Source of the DNA: Betaproteobacteria bacterium
Lineage (GTDB): Bacteria; Pseudomonadota; Gammaproteobacteria; Burkholderiales; WYBJ01
Length of the DNA: 64,000 nt
Direction: 5' to 3'
Assembly (NCBI GenBank): GCA_009377585.1
Contig: WHTS01000004.1
Coordinates: 75,874-139,873 of the forward strand
A program made the position numbers and the translations under genes. Position 1 is the first letter of the stretch. The number at the start of each line of letters is the position of its first letter. Of this stretch, positions 15,673 through 25,053 are shown piece after piece. The notes beneath the pieces were generated by a model. It made no database searches. It saw only the letters and a program-made list of their open reading frames with translations, and was not told the origin of the DNA.

Positions 15673-16614
15673 TCAGGCGCGCCCGACGAGGCGCTTCAGC
15701 CCGAGCCATTGCTGGGCGAGGAAGCTCTCGCCGTAGTCCCGCCCTTCCAGTTGGTCGCGGACCCCCGTCGCGGTACCGCGATGGGCGAAGTTCGCCGTGC
15801 CGAACACCATGTCCCAGAGCGGAAGCAGAGTCGCGAAGTTGCACCCGTAGCGGGCGCCTTCGTGCCCCACGCCGAGCGCGTGGTGCGTGCGATGGAACCG
15901 CGGGCCCACCAGCAGCCGCTCGCCGAGCGCACCAAAGCCGAAGCGCACGTTGGCATGCGACAGGCTTTCGACGAAGCGTGTCAGCATCACGGCGGCCACG
16001 AACTGCTCGGGCGGCACGCCGATGAGGAACGCGACGCCCGCGAACCAGAAGCCGGCAATCAGCTCGTCCAGCAGATGATTGCGGTCGTCGTTCCAGAACG
16101 TCATCTGACGCTGGCTGTGATGCAGGACGTGCAAGGCCCACCACGGACGTAACCGGTGCTGCAGCCGGTGACGCCAGTAATCGGCGAGATCCAGCACCAG
16201 CAGATAGACGCAGAACGCCGCGAGCGGCGATTGCGCCAAGACCGGTACGAGATCTTCCAGGCCGCGCGGAATGTACCCGGCGGCGCGCAACTGCGCGTCC
16301 AGTGCATCCACGAGCGGGGTGAGCACGGCGTAGACCGCAATCGGGACAAGACCCACGCGGTTCAAGAACGTGTAGAGCACGTCGCTGCGCACGGCGCTGC
16401 GATCCTGCCAATGTTCGGCCGGCCGCCACAATTCCAGCGGCCGCAGCAGCAGGTACACCGCCGCGATCTGGACCAAGCCCAGCAGCACGAACTCGGTGGC
16501 ATCGAAGGCGGGCTCGGCGAAATCCATCAGCCCGAGCGCGTAGAGCGATGGCAGCACAGCGCTCTGAAACAGCCACCCCTGCAAGGTCACGAAGCGCTCG
16601 ACGATCCAGCTCAT
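15673..16614 (-). CDS. Sterol desaturase/fatty acid hydroxylase superfamily membrane protein
   Basis: A 313-residue integral membrane enzyme. It carries the eight-His di-iron signature of the superfamily: HRLQH at 149-153, HVLHH at 162-166, and HRTHH at 241-245. Four or five transmembrane helices are visible (about 15-35, 42-60, 85-105, 130-147, 188-210). The family uses O2 and a di-iron centre to hydroxylate or desaturate lipids; bacterial members act on sterols, hopanoids, carotenoids or alkylglycerols, and the substrate cannot be told here. ATG 16614 starts the conserved MSWIVERF form. It is separated from the upstream deacetylase gene by only 2 nt, so the two are probably translated from one message. 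Confidence 0.88.
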   Translation of the reverse strand: MSWIVERFVTLQGWLFQSAVLPSLYALGLMDFAEPAFDATEFVLLGLVQIAAVYLLLRPLELWRPAEHWQDRSAVRSDVLYTFLNRVGLVPIAVYAVLTPLVDALDAQLRAAGYIPRGLEDLVPVLAQSPLAAFCVYLLVLDLADYWRHRLQHRLRPWWALHVLHHSQRQMTFWNDDRNHLLDELIAGFWFAGVAFLIGVPPEQFVAAVMLTRFVESLSHANVRFGFGALGERLLVGPRFHRTHHALGVGHEGARYGCNFATLLPLWDMVFGTANFAHRGTATGVRDQLEGRDYGESFLAQQWLGLKRLVGRA

Positions 16615-16616
16615 GC

Positions 16617-17459
16617 TCAACCGGGAACTTTCATCGGGGCACGGGAGCTCGCCGGGAATTCGCGAACGTGTACGTTCGCGCCGGCGAACGGCGAGCCAGG
16701 TTGCGAGCCAGTTTGGGCTCGGCCGCCGCCCTCGGTCAAGGTGGCAAAGCAAAGGCCGCGCGCTTTCAACCCGGCGATCAGCGGATCGAGCTGCGGCCAG
16801 AACGGATCCTTCCGCGACCAGATGCCGAGGTGCATCATCAGGATGTCACCCACCTTCACGTTCCGGAGCGCGCGTTCGAGCAAGCGTTCGTTCGGATAGC
16901 GATCCGACGGCAGCTCGTCGCCGAGGAACCCGGCCTTCGCCCAGTGGACGTGACGCGCATAGCCGCAGGCCCGCGCGAATTTCAGCGCACGCGGCGTGGT
17001 GCGCCCGCCCGGCGCGCGCCAGATCGGATCGAGCCTGCGCCCGGTCATGCCCGCGAACGCGTCGTCCACGCGCTTCAGCTCCGCACAGAACGCCGCCTGA
17101 TCGAGCAGCTCCGTCGTGCCATCCCGACTGACGTAAGCAACCTTGTCGGCACCGACATCGCGGCGCAGATACCAATGGCGCCAGGTGTGGTTGCCGAACG
17201 CGTGTCCCTCCGCCACGCGCGCACGCCAGAACGGGCCCCAGGCCGGATCGAGGGAGGTGTCGCCGCGCTTGGTCGGCTCGTTGGCGACGAAGAAAGTCGC
17301 CTTCACGTCGTGCTTGCGCAGGATGGCGGCGATCGCCTCGGCCGGCTCCATGTGGCCGGTGTCGATGGTGAGGAAGACCTTCCCCTTGCACTCGGCGGCA
17401 GCCGCTACCGCCGCGGCGAACGAGAGCACGACCAGCAGGAGGCTACTGGCGCGGCGCAT
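16617..17459 (-). CDS. Polysaccharide deacetylase (NodB fold) with altered metal-site motif
   Basis: A 280-residue exported protein (signal peptide about 1-23). The NodB-fold elements are FLTIDTGHMEPAEAI (residues 29-43, motif 1), GNHTWRHW (89-96, motif 2, H91 and H95), and IWRAPGGRTTPRAL (motif 3). In canonical enzymes motif 1 is T-F-D-D-G; here it is T-I-D33-T34-G, so the second Asp, a metal ligand, is a Thr. A subgroup of proteobacterial proteins with TG(N/H)M shares this change, and its activity is uncertain. The start could be ATG 17459 or ATG 17480; 17459 fits the signal peptide. It overlaps the upstream beta-propeller gene by 17 nt, indicating an operon. Confidence 0.82.
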   Translation of the reverse strand: MRRASSLLLVVLSFAAAVAAAAECKGKVFLTIDTGHMEPAEAIAAILRKHDVKATFFVANEPTKRGDTSLDPAWGPFWRARVAEGHAFGNHTWRHWYLRRDVGADKVAYVSRDGTTELLDQAAFCAELKRVDDAFAGMTGRRLDPIWRAPGGRTTPRALKFARACGYARHVHWAKAGFLGDELPSDRYPNERLLERALRNVKVGDILMMHLGIWSRKDPFWPQLDPLIAGLKARGLCFATLTEGGGRAQTGSQPGSPFAGANVHVREFPASSRAPMKVPG

Positions 17460-18423
17460 GACCCCTGAAATAGATGCCATGGGGCGAGCGGCCGACCGGA
17501 ATCTGCGCGATCACCTTCTTGCTTGCCATGTCGATCACCGACACCTTCTGGATCCAGCGCGAGGTCACCCACAGCTCCTTGCCGTCGCGCGTGAGCTCCA
17601 TGCAATCGGGGCCGCCCGGCACGGCGAATTTCTCCACCACCGCGAGCTTCTGCATGTTGATGATCGCCACCGTATTCTCCACCCGGTTGGTGACCAGGAG
17701 GTGACGCTTGTCGCCCATCGGCAGGAAATTGTGCGCGCCTTTGCCAGTGGTGATGCGGGCAATGACCGCACGCTTGCGCCAGTCGATCACGTCCACACCG
17801 TCCGCGCCGGTCAGGCCCACCAGCAGGTGCTTGTCGTCCGGCGTCATCCAGATGCCCGCGGGCACCGGCCCGACCTTCACCTTCCAGACCTCGGCTTGGG
17901 TCGCGAGATCGATCGCCGCCACCTCGTTGCTGTCCTGCAGGGTGATGAAGATGAGGCTGGAATCGGCGTTGAAGGCGATATGGCTCGGCGTCTTCGGCGT
18001 CGGGATGCGCTTGAGCAGCTTGAACGTCGCCGCATCGTAGATATCGGTCTGATCCAATCGGAACGATGCCGACACGAAGTACTTGCGGTCCGGGGAATAG
18101 GCGATCTGGTATGGGTTGGAGATGCGCTCGACGCGCTGGCCGGGCCGGCCGGTCCGCGGATCCAGGAACACCATGTTGTTGCTGACGGCGTTGGCGACGA
18201 TCAGGTGCTTGTCGTCGGGTGTGGCCATCAGGTGGTGCGGTTCCTTGCCGACTGGAAGGCGGGCGGTTTCCTTGCGCGTCGCCATATCCACCAGGCTCAC
18301 CGTTCCCTCGCCGGAGTTGAGCACGATCGCAACCTGGGCGGCGGCGGGCGCCGAGCCGAGCACGCACAGGCACGCGGCCAGCGCCAGCGCGCAACGCGAT
18401 GAAGACAACCGATTTCCGCTCAT
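17443..18423 (-). CDS. Exported YVTN/YncE-like beta-propeller protein
   Basis: A 326-residue protein with a signal peptide (about 1-29; CALALAACLCVLGSAPAAAQ) and seven repeated blades of about 40-45 residues. The blades carry the recurring pattern of a small strand, G--PH/S--AF-PD-K, and (L)(F)(V)(T)-N---N-V--ID (for example PHHLMATPDDKHLIVANA and AHNFLPMGDKRHLLVTNR). Such YVTN-type propellers are periplasmic or secreted and serve as binding scaffolds; no catalytic residues are expected. It overlaps the start of the deacetylase gene, so the two exported proteins and the desaturase-like enzyme form a three-gene unit read leftward. Confidence 0.85.
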   Translation of the reverse strand: MSGNRLSSSRCALALAACLCVLGSAPAAAQVAIVLNSGEGTVSLVDMATRKETARLPVGKEPHHLMATPDDKHLIVANAVSNNMVFLDPRTGRPGQRVERISNPYQIAYSPDRKYFVSASFRLDQTDIYDAATFKLLKRIPTPKTPSHIAFNADSSLIFITLQDSNEVAAIDLATQAEVWKVKVGPVPAGIWMTPDDKHLLVGLTGADGVDVIDWRKRAVIARITTGKGAHNFLPMGDKRHLLVTNRVENTVAIINMQKLAVVEKFAVPGGPDCMELTRDGKELWVTSRWIQKVSVIDMASKKVIAQIPVGRSPHGIYFRGHAPRQ

Positions 18424-18544
18424 GCAGCCCTCGAGAACGCGCGCCGGCAGCGCGGCGCAACGCCAGCGGAAACGCCGCCGCCGTTGTAACGGTTGACCCG
18501 AGGCAGCGCAAGCCGGCAGCCTGCGCGCAGAATGAAACGAACCA

Positions 18545-20029
18545 TCAACGGTCGATGCCTCCCATGCACAGATATTTCACTTCGAGGAACTCCTCCATCC
18601 CGTACTTCGAGCCCTCGCGGCCGATGCCCGATTCCTTCATGCCGCCGAATGGCGCGACCTCGGTCGAAATGATGCCGATGTTGACGCCGACGATGCCGAA
18701 TTCGAGCGCTTCGGCGATGCGCCAGATGCGGCCGATGTCGCGGCTGTAGAAGTAGGCGGCCAGGCCGTACTCGGTGGCGTTGGCAGCCTCGACGAGCTCG
18801 GCTTCGGCCTTGAAACGGAACAGCGGCGCGACCGGACCGAAGGTCTCCTCGCGCGCCATCGCCATCTGCTGCGTCACCCCGGCCAGCACCGTCGGCTCGA
18901 AGAACGTGCCGCCGAGCGCGTGTCGCTTGCCCCCGACGATCACCTTGGCGCCCTTGCCGACGGCATCGGCGATGTGCTCCTCGACTTTCTCCACCGCCTT
19001 GGCGTCGATCAGCGGCCCCTGCGCCACACCGGGCTCCAGCCCGTTGCCGACCTTCATCTGCGAGACCTTGTCGGCGAGCTTCTTCGCGAAGGCGTCGTAG
19101 ACGCCGTCCTGCACGTACAGCCGGTTGGCGCACACGCAGGTCTGGCCGGCGTTGCGGTACTTGGAAGCCATCGCGCCCTCGACCGCGGCATCGAGATCGG
19201 CATCGTCGAAGACGATGAACGGGGCGTTGCCGCCCAGCTCGAGCGATATCTTCTTCACCGTGCCGGCACACTGCGCCATCAGCTGCTTGCCGATCTCGGT
19301 CGAGCCGGTGAACGTGAACTTGCGCACCAGCGGATTCTCCGTGAGCTCCTTGCCGATGGGACCGGAAGTCCCCGTTATTACGCTCAACACGCCTTTCGGG
19401 ATGCCGGCGCGCTCGGCCAGCTCGCACAGCGCCAGCGCCGAGAACGGGGTCTGCGAAGCCGGCTTGATCACCATGGTGCAGCCGGCGGCGAGCGCCGGGC
19501 CGGCCTTGCGGGTGATCATCGCGTTGGGGAAGTTCCACGGCGTGATGGCGGCGCAGACACCGACCGGCTGCTTGATGACGACGATGCGCCGGTCGGCGAA
19601 TTGCGCCGGGATGGTGTCGCCGTAGACGCGCTTGCCTTCCTCGGCAAACCACTCGATGAAAGACGCGCCGTAGGCGATCTCGCCGCGCGATTCCGCCAGC
19701 GGCTTGCCTTGCTCGGTGGTCATCAGCACCGCCAGGTCTTCCTGGTGCTGCATCATCAGGTCGAACCATTTGCGCAGCAGCGCGGCGCGTTCCTTCGCCG
19801 TTTTCGCGCGCCACGCCGGCCAGGCCGCATCCGCCGCTTCGATGGCGCGCCGGGTCTCGGCCGCCCCCATGCGCGGCACCGTCCCGACCACAGTGCCATT
19901 GGCCGGGTTGAGCACGGTCAGGGTGGATTTGTCGTCGGCATCGAGCCAGGCGCCGTCGATATAGCACTGGCTGCGGAAGAGCTTCGAATCGGTGAGCTTC
20001 GGGGGTTGAGCGGCTACCTTCTGCAACAT
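18545..20029 (-). CDS. gabD: NAD(P)-dependent succinate-semialdehyde dehydrogenase
   Basis: A 494-residue aldehyde dehydrogenase. The nucleotide-fold segment is [11 protein letters not shown], the catalytic Glu lies in LELGGNAPF and the nucleophilic Cys in GQTCVCANR. The C-terminal [17 protein letters not shown] and [13 protein letters not shown] segments are strongly GabD-like, as is the length. It oxidises succinate semialdehyde to succinate in the cytoplasm, the last step of 4-aminobutyrate or 4-hydroxybutyrate breakdown; related semialdehydes are possible. ATG 20029 ([12 protein letters not shown]) is preferred to a longer form because the extra sequence is unlike the family. It is transcribed alone, divergent from mlaA. 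Confidence 0.9.
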   Translation of the reverse strand: MLQKVAAQPPKLTDSKLFRSQCYIDGAWLDADDKSTLTVLNPANGTVVGTVPRMGAAETRRAIEAADAAWPAWRAKTAKERAALLRKWFDLMMQHQEDLAVLMTTEQGKPLAESRGEIAYGASFIEWFAEEGKRVYGDTIPAQFADRRIVVIKQPVGVCAAITPWNFPNAMITRKAGPALAAGCTMVIKPASQTPFSALALCELAERAGIPKGVLSVITGTSGPIGKELTENPLVRKFTFTGSTEIGKQLMAQCAGTVKKISLELGGNAPFIVFDDADLDAAVEGAMASKYRNAGQTCVCANRLYVQDGVYDAFAKKLADKVSQMKVGNGLEPGVAQGPLIDAKAVEKVEEHIADAVGKGAKVIVGGKRHALGGTFFEPTVLAGVTQQMAMAREETFGPVAPLFRFKAEAELVEAANATEYGLAAYFYSRDIGRIWRIAEALEFGIVGVNIGIISTEVAPFGGMKESGIGREGSKYGMEEFLEVKYLCMGGIDR

Positions 20030-20254
20030 GGCAGGATCCTTTCGGCACGTTGCGATGAACACGTGCGGCCCGCGCCTGGGCGCCCGCGATTTGACCGCCC
20101 AGTATAGCAAGGCGGCCGCGCGCTCGCTGCACGCCTCGCAGCCGCCATCGCACGCGAAGCTGCCTGGTCGCGGGGCGCGCAGGCCGTTCACAGCCGCGTG
20201 TTCGTCGTGCACCCGCCGCTTAGCCGCTAAAGGTCGGGACAGGCGTTCCGTTAT

Positions 20255-20276
20255 CCCCTGGGCAGGGGCGTTTTTT
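20255..20276 (+). terminator. Rho-independent terminator-like hairpin without an obvious upstream gene
   Basis: CCCCT-GGGC-AGGGG at 20255-20268 is followed by CG and TTTTTT at 20271-20276. It points rightward in the gabD-mlaA divergent gap, where no gene reads into it. It may end an unrecognised small RNA starting after 20030, or be coincidental. Confidence 0.4.
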
Positions 20277-20303
20277 GCCAGTGCGCGACTGTTGCCGGAC
20301 TGT

Positions 20304-20312
20304 TGCTATAAT
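20304..20312 (+). promoter_or_regulatory. Extended -10 promoter for mlaA
   Basis: TGC-TATAAT: a perfect -10 hexamer at 20307-20312 preceded by the TGn extension. No good -35 hexamer is found at 16-18 nt, which an extended -10 can tolerate. It lies 42 nt before the mlaA ATG. Confidence 0.55.
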
Positions 20313-20354
20313 CCGCCGCTTGCGAAAACAACCAAATTGAAGAGCGACGCACCG

Positions 20355-21389
20355 ATGAGCGCCATCGAGTCTCGCACGCGACACCTGGTCGCGGCGATCA
20401 TGCTTGTCCTCGTAAGCGCGGTCTCCGGGTGCGCCCACACCAATCCCCGCGATCCGCTGGAGCAGTTCAATCGCGGCGTGTATAGCTTCAACGACACGCT
20501 GGACAACGTGGTGCTGAAGCCGGTTGCCACCGGCTATCGGGCAGTGACCCCGCAGTTCGTCCGCACCGGCGTACGCAACTTCTTCTCCAATCTCGACGAC
20601 GTCACCGTCGTCATCAACGGCGTGCTGCAGTTCAAGATCCCGCAGGCGCTGTCGGATACCGGCCGCTTCGTCCTCAATTCCACCGTCGGCCTGCTCGGCT
20701 TCATCGACGTCGCCACCCATCTCGGACTGGAGAAGCACAACGAGGATTTCGGCCAGACACTCGGCTACTGGGGCGTCGGCAGCGGGCCCTATCTGGTCCT
20801 GCCGTTCCTGGGCCCGAGCTCGTTCCGCGACGGCGTCGGGCGTTTCGTCGATGCCTTTTATACCGATGTCGTGTGGTACATCGACCACATCCGCACCCGC
20901 AACATCCTGGTGGGAACGCGCGTGGTGAGCAACCGCGAGGCGTTGCTCGACAGCGAGAAGATCCTGGAAGCCGCCGCGCTCGACCGCTACAGCTTCATCC
21001 GCGACGCCTACCTGCAGCGCCGGCGCAACCTGGTCTACGACGGCAGCCCGCCGCCGGAGCCGGAAGAGGAAGCGCCGCCGCCGCAAGGCAAGCCGCGCAG
21101 CGAAGCCCCGGACCTTACGCCCACGGTGCTCGTGGACCAGCTCGGCAACGTCGTCCTGGCCCCGGCCGGGGCACCCGTGCCGATCCTGGCCGCACCCGCT
21201 GCGGCGCCCTCCCGCGCGACGTCTTCCGGCCCGGCATCCGATTCCGCCGCTGACGGCAGTGAGCCCGCACAGGCGCCCACGGCGCAGCCCGCGGTCGGTA
21301 CGCAGCCGGCTGCGGTCGAACGCAGATCGGACAACGGCAACAGCCAGCATAGCCCGTCGCGGATCGTGCGCGTCTGGCTCGGCCGCTAG
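20355..21389 (+). CDS. mlaA: MlaA (VacJ) outer-membrane lipoprotein of the lipid-asymmetry system
   Basis: A 344-residue lipoprotein with a type II signal peptide and lipobox VSGC near residue 26. The MlaA domain covers about 32-235: DPLEQFNRGVYSFND, the NF-SN-DD--V--N--LQ segment, GRF-LNSTVG-LGF-D-A, and GYWGVGSGPYLVLPFLGPSS. MlaA sits in the outer membrane with porins and removes mislocalised phospholipids from the outer leaflet for retrograde transport by MlaC and MlaFEDB. The C-terminal 100 residues are Pro/Ala/Glu-rich and low-complexity, an extension beyond the usual 250-residue length. ATG 20355 fits the signal peptide. No other mla gene adjoins it here. Confidence 0.92.
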   Translation: MSAIESRTRHLVAAIMLVLVSAVSGCAHTNPRDPLEQFNRGVYSFNDTLDNVVLKPVATGYRAVTPQFVRTGVRNFFSNLDDVTVVINGVLQFKIPQALSDTGRFVLNSTVGLLGFIDVATHLGLEKHNEDFGQTLGYWGVGSGPYLVLPFLGPSSFRDGVGRFVDAFYTDVVWYIDHIRTRNILVGTRVVSNREALLDSEKILEAAALDRYSFIRDAYLQRRRNLVYDGSPPPEPEEEAPPPQGKPRSEAPDLTPTVLVDQLGNVVLAPAGAPVPILAAPAAAPSRATSSGPASDSAADGSEPAQAPTAQPAVGTQPAAVERRSDNGNSQHSPSRIVRVWLGR

Positions 21390-21426
21390 GCCGCCGGGTT
21401 CATCGAGCAACCATCGCGGGCGGCAA

Positions 21427-22302
21427 TCACCGCCGCTTTCGCCACGCGGTCATGCCGATGCCGGACAGGATGAGCAATGCACCGACGGCGTGAAATGCGT
21501 TCAATCGTTCGTCGAGCAGCGCCACTGCCAGGCCGGTCGTGAACACCGGCAGCAGGTTCAGGAACGCACCGGCGCGAGCCGCGCCGACCGTCTCCACGCC
21601 CTTGTTCCAGAATGCGTACGACAGGATGGACGTGAAGATCGCGAGATAGGCCACCGCCGCGACGATCGAGCGCGTAAAGGTCACCGGCCGCGTCGCGATC
21701 TCCCACAGGTGCAGCGGCAACGACGCGGCCGCCGCGATGGCGATCGTCGCCGCCAGATAGCAGCCCGGCGTCAATCCCGAACGGGCGCGCCCGAAGCACA
21801 CGGTGTAGATTGCGAAGCCGACCACCGCGGCGAGCACCCACAGGTCGCCCGGATTCACTGCCGTAGGTCCGCCGCCCGTCTGCAGTACGATGACCACCAC
21901 GCCGGCAAGCGAGACGGCCACACCCGACCATTGCAACAGAGCGAGCCGCTGCCGGTACAACAGGCCGCCGATTGCTGCGATGACGATCGGCAGCGCGGTG
22001 TTGATCAAAGCGGCATTGGTTGCGCTGGTCCATTGCAGTCCCAGGTAGACCAGGCTGCTGTACGCAGCCATGCCGAGAATGCCGGCCGGCACCAGACGAC
22101 GCCAGCCGGAGCGGATGCCCGCGGCGCCTGCAATCAGATCCCTGGCGACCCATGGCAGGAGGCAGAGCAACGCCGCGCTCCAGCGCCAGAACGACAGCGT
22201 GAACGGCGGCACCTCGTCGTGCAGCGCCCGCGCGGTAATCACGTTGCCCGCCCAGAACAGCACGCAAAAGCTCAGCAACGCGTATGCCGTGGCAGGTCGC
22301 AT
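21427..22302 (-). CDS. EamA/DMT superfamily transporter
   Basis: A 291-residue protein of ten predicted transmembrane helices arranged as two EamA repeats. The first repeat has FWAGNVITARALHDEVPPF and WRW, with VYLGLQWTSATNAALI; the second has GLTPGCYLAA and SYAFWNKGVETVGAARAGAF followed by LLPVFTTGLAVALLDERL. Family members export amino acids, metabolites or drugs across the inner membrane; substrate unknown. It ends convergently to mlaA with a 37-nt gap and lies 56 nt downstream of the SirB1-like gene, so the two may be co-transcribed. Confidence 0.85.
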   Translation of the reverse strand: MRPATAYALLSFCVLFWAGNVITARALHDEVPPFTLSFWRWSAALLCLLPWVARDLIAGAAGIRSGWRRLVPAGILGMAAYSSLVYLGLQWTSATNAALINTALPIVIAAIGGLLYRQRLALLQWSGVAVSLAGVVVIVLQTGGGPTAVNPGDLWVLAAVVGFAIYTVCFGRARSGLTPGCYLAATIAIAAAASLPLHLWEIATRPVTFTRSIVAAVAYLAIFTSILSYAFWNKGVETVGAARAGAFLNLLPVFTTGLAVALLDERLNAFHAVGALLILSGIGMTAWRKRR

Positions 22303-22358
22303 GCCCTAAGGACGATGACGATCGCGGCGCTGCGGGAGACGCCTTGCCGTGCGTGCCC

Positions 22359-23192
22359 TCAATTGAGCATCGAGCAGGTGCGCTGCAGCTCCACCACCCG
22401 GGCTCGAACGGCCTCGGCGTCGTCGGCCTCCGGCGCCAGCGCGAGATAGCTCTGGAAGTCGGCCAGCGCCGCACGGAAGCATTCCAGCGCGAGATGCAGG
22501 TTGGCGCGCTCGCGCCATTCGCGGGCGTTGTCGGGCGACAAGGCGAGAATGCGGGAGGTCGCCGCCAGCGCCTGCGGCAGCTGCCGGTAGTGCATGTAGA
22601 TGCCGCGCAGATTGCGCAGCAGCCGGGAAAGGATCTCTCTCTCGCGCGCCGGCGCAAGCAGCGCGGCCACCTCGGCCCGGCTCGGCGCCTTGCCCTGCAC
22701 CGGCGTCAGGCGTTTCTGCAGGTCCGCAATGCCGAGCGACGCCCCCTTGTGATAGGGATCCAGGATCGCCGTGCCGTCGTGCACCGGGCAACGGACCAGG
22801 AAGTGGCCCGGGAACGAGACCCCTTCGAGGCGCAGGCCGATGCCGCGCCCGAGGCTTATGTAGACGATCGCGAGCGTGATCGGAATGCCGGTGCGGCGCG
22901 CGAGCACGTCGTTGAGAAAGCTGTTGCGGGGATCGTAGTAATCCTCGGTGGCGCCGTGAAAGCCCAGCTCGTCGAACATGTAGCGGTTCAGCGCGCGGAT
23001 CGAGTCGGTCCGACCGATGTCGGGTCGCAGCCGCTTGCGCAGCGCCTCGGCCAAACCGTTCAGCACGCCGACGCAACCCTCGATGTCCAGGTCGGGATAC
23101 TCTTCGGCCGCGATCAGCAGCGCGCCCCGGGCCAGATCGATGGCCTCGTCGGGACCTCGCGCCATGTGCTCGAATTGCTCCGCCGCCTGCAT
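22359..23192 (-). CDS. SirB1-family protein (transglutaminase-like core with TPR tail)
   Basis: A 277-residue cytoplasmic protein matching the SirB1/YchA family. The core transglutaminase-like domain includes NRYMFDELGFHGATEDYYDP, NSFLNDVLARRTGIPITLAI, the VSFPGHFLVR block, and D-(Y/F)--G (DPYHKGASL). The typical active-site Cys is absent, as in the rest of the family (NSFLNDVL replaces it). Residues 185-265 form two TPR-like repeats (RNLRGIYMHYRQLPQALAA; ANLHLALECFRAALADFQSY). The family is implicated in regulation or protein interaction and has no known catalysis. The start follows the conserved first helix. Confidence 0.83.
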   Translation of the reverse strand: MQAAEQFEHMARGPDEAIDLARGALLIAAEEYPDLDIEGCVGVLNGLAEALRKRLRPDIGRTDSIRALNRYMFDELGFHGATEDYYDPRNSFLNDVLARRTGIPITLAIVYISLGRGIGLRLEGVSFPGHFLVRCPVHDGTAILDPYHKGASLGIADLQKRLTPVQGKAPSRAEVAALLAPAREREILSRLLRNLRGIYMHYRQLPQALAATSRILALSPDNAREWRERANLHLALECFRAALADFQSYLALAPEADDAEAVRARVVELQRTCSMLN

Positions 23193-23334
23193 CTATGCGT
23201 CCGCTGGCCCACCGCAATGTCATGTCACACAGTGCGATTGTGGCACGCGCATGCTGCCTAGACAAACCGGGATGATCGGCGCGACGATCGGCGCAGCTGG
23301 CGCTGCAGCGGCGGCGCGCGTTACCGACGCGCGT

Positions 23335-24825
23335 TCAGCGCGCGCACTCGAGCGTGTTCTTGGTCTTGCCTTCGGGATCGACCGATTCCAGCTGCACGGC
23401 GAAGCCCCAGAGCCGCGACAGGTGTTTCATCACCTCCTGCGCCTCTTCCAGCTTCAACGGCCGATTGCGCGCTTCGAAGTGCTTGAGGGTGAGGGAGCGG
23501 TCGCCGTCGCGCTCGAAGCGCACGACCTGGATGTCGGGAACCGAATTCTCGCGCTTGTACTGCTCCGACAGGAGCTTGCGCAGCCGCCGGTAGCCGTCCT
23601 CGTCGTGGATCGAATCGATCACCAGGTCCGATTCGGCTTCGTGGTCGGCCACGGCGAAGAAATGGAACTCGCGCATGAGCTTGGGCGACAGGAACTGACC
23701 GATGAACGATTCGTCCTTGAAGTTGCGCATGGCGAAGTCGAGCGACCTGCCCCAGTCGGAGCCCGCCATTTCCGGGAACCAGCGCCGATCCTCGGGCGTG
23801 GGCTTTTCGCACACCCGGCGCAGGTCCGTGAACATGGCGAAGCCGAGCGCATACGGATTGATGCCGCCGAAGCCGCGCTCGTCGAAGCCGCGCTGGCAGA
23901 CGACATTGGTATGCGACTGCAGGAACTCCAGCATGAAGCCGTCGTTGATCTGGCGCTTGTCGTAGAGGCGGTTGATTAGGTTGTAGTGCCAGAAGGTGGC
24001 CCAGCCTTCGTTCATCACCTTGGTCTGAACCTGCGGATAGAAGTACTGCGCGAGCTTGCGCACGATGCGCACGAGCTCCCGCTGCCAGGGCTCCAGCCGC
24101 GGCGAGTGCTTCTCCACGAAGTAGAGGATGTTCTCCTCCGGTTCGGCCGGAAAGTCGCGCTTCTTGCCGGTGGAATGCGTCGGCTCGCGCCCCGGAACCG
24201 TGCGCCACAGGTCGTTGAACTGCCGCTGCTCGTAGGCGGTGCGCGCCTCGGCGCGCACCCGCTCCTCGCGTGCCGACGGCGGCTGCGGACGCTTGAAGCG
24301 GTCGACTCCGTGCAGGCTCAGCGCATGGCACGAATCGATGATCGCTTCCACCTCGGCCTCGCCGTAGCGCTCCTCGCACTCCATCACGTAGCGGCGCGCG
24401 AACACGAGGTAGTCGATGATCGCGTCGGCCTCGGTCCACTGCCGGAAGAGATAATTGCCTTTGAAAAAAGAGTTGTGGCCGAAACAGGCGTGCGCGATCA
24501 CCAGCGCCTGCATCATCATGGTGTTCTCTTCCATGAGATAGGCGATACAGGGGTCGGAGTTGATCACGATCTCGTAGGCGAGCGCCTGATAGCCCTTGCG
24601 GTACGCCTGCTCGTTGCGAATGAACTCCTTGCCATAGGTCCAGTGCGGATAGCCGACCGGCAGCCCTGCGCTCGCATAGGCGTCGAGCATCTGCTCGGAG
24701 CTGATGACTTCGATCTGGTTCGCGTACGTGTCGAGATTGAACTCGGCCGCACACGCGCTGACCGCCTTTTCGTAGCGCTCGATCAGCTCGAAGTCCCAGT
24801 CCGCGCCGGTGGAGATGAAACTCAT
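23335..24825 (-). CDS. SpoVR/YcgB family protein
   Basis: A 496-residue protein matching SpoVR/YcgB. Recognisable blocks are YPHWTYGKEF, MEENTMMMQALVIAHACFGH, NNSFFKGNYLFRQWT-like sequence, FVEKHSPRLEPWQRE, TKVMNEGWATFWHY, and GINPYALGFAMF. It is cytoplasmic, of unknown biochemistry, and in proteobacteria is consistently encoded with PrkA and YeaH. The start ATG 24825 has GGAGGCGG upstream. It is the last gene of the prkA-yeaH-spoVR unit, 224 nt after yeaH; that gap contains short duplications. The upstream members are E. coli yeaG and yeaH homologues, under general-stress control there. Confidence 0.93.
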   Translation of the reverse strand: MSFISTGADWDFELIERYEKAVSACAAEFNLDTYANQIEVISSEQMLDAYASAGLPVGYPHWTYGKEFIRNEQAYRKGYQALAYEIVINSDPCIAYLMEENTMMMQALVIAHACFGHNSFFKGNYLFRQWTEADAIIDYLVFARRYVMECEERYGEAEVEAIIDSCHALSLHGVDRFKRPQPPSAREERVRAEARTAYEQRQFNDLWRTVPGREPTHSTGKKRDFPAEPEENILYFVEKHSPRLEPWQRELVRIVRKLAQYFYPQVQTKVMNEGWATFWHYNLINRLYDKRQINDGFMLEFLQSHTNVVCQRGFDERGFGGINPYALGFAMFTDLRRVCEKPTPEDRRWFPEMAGSDWGRSLDFAMRNFKDESFIGQFLSPKLMREFHFFAVADHEAESDLVIDSIHDEDGYRRLRKLLSEQYKRENSVPDIQVVRFERDGDRSLTLKHFEARNRPLKLEEAQEVMKHLSRLWGFAVQLESVDPEGKTKNTLECAR

Positions 24826-24891
24826 GCCGCCGCCTCCGTGCGACCATCGGTTCTCGACCGCAAAGGCGTCGGCGGCCGGGCGGCAGTTCGA

Positions 24892-25053
24892 TTTGCGGTC
24901 GATCCCCGCAAGCGGGCACCTCCGAACCGGCTGATGCAGGTCAACCGCCAAGCCGTCGGCGCCCGGCGCCATTCGCTTTGCGGTCGATCCCCACTGCGTG
25001 GGGCCCCTCGCCCGGGAAGCTCATGTCGCCGCCCCTCGCCCGGGAATCTCATG
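24892..25053. repeat. Short direct duplications between spoVR and yeaH
   Basis: Two kinds of direct repeats lie in this gap. TTTGCGGTCGATCCCC occurs at 24892-24907 and 24977-24992. A 23-nt block, gcccctcgcccgggaa-(g/t)-ctcatg, occurs at 25003-25025 and 25031-25053 with 22 of 23 positions equal, and the second copy overlaps the yeaH stop codon. The pattern suggests local slippage duplication of the gene end. Confidence 0.6.
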
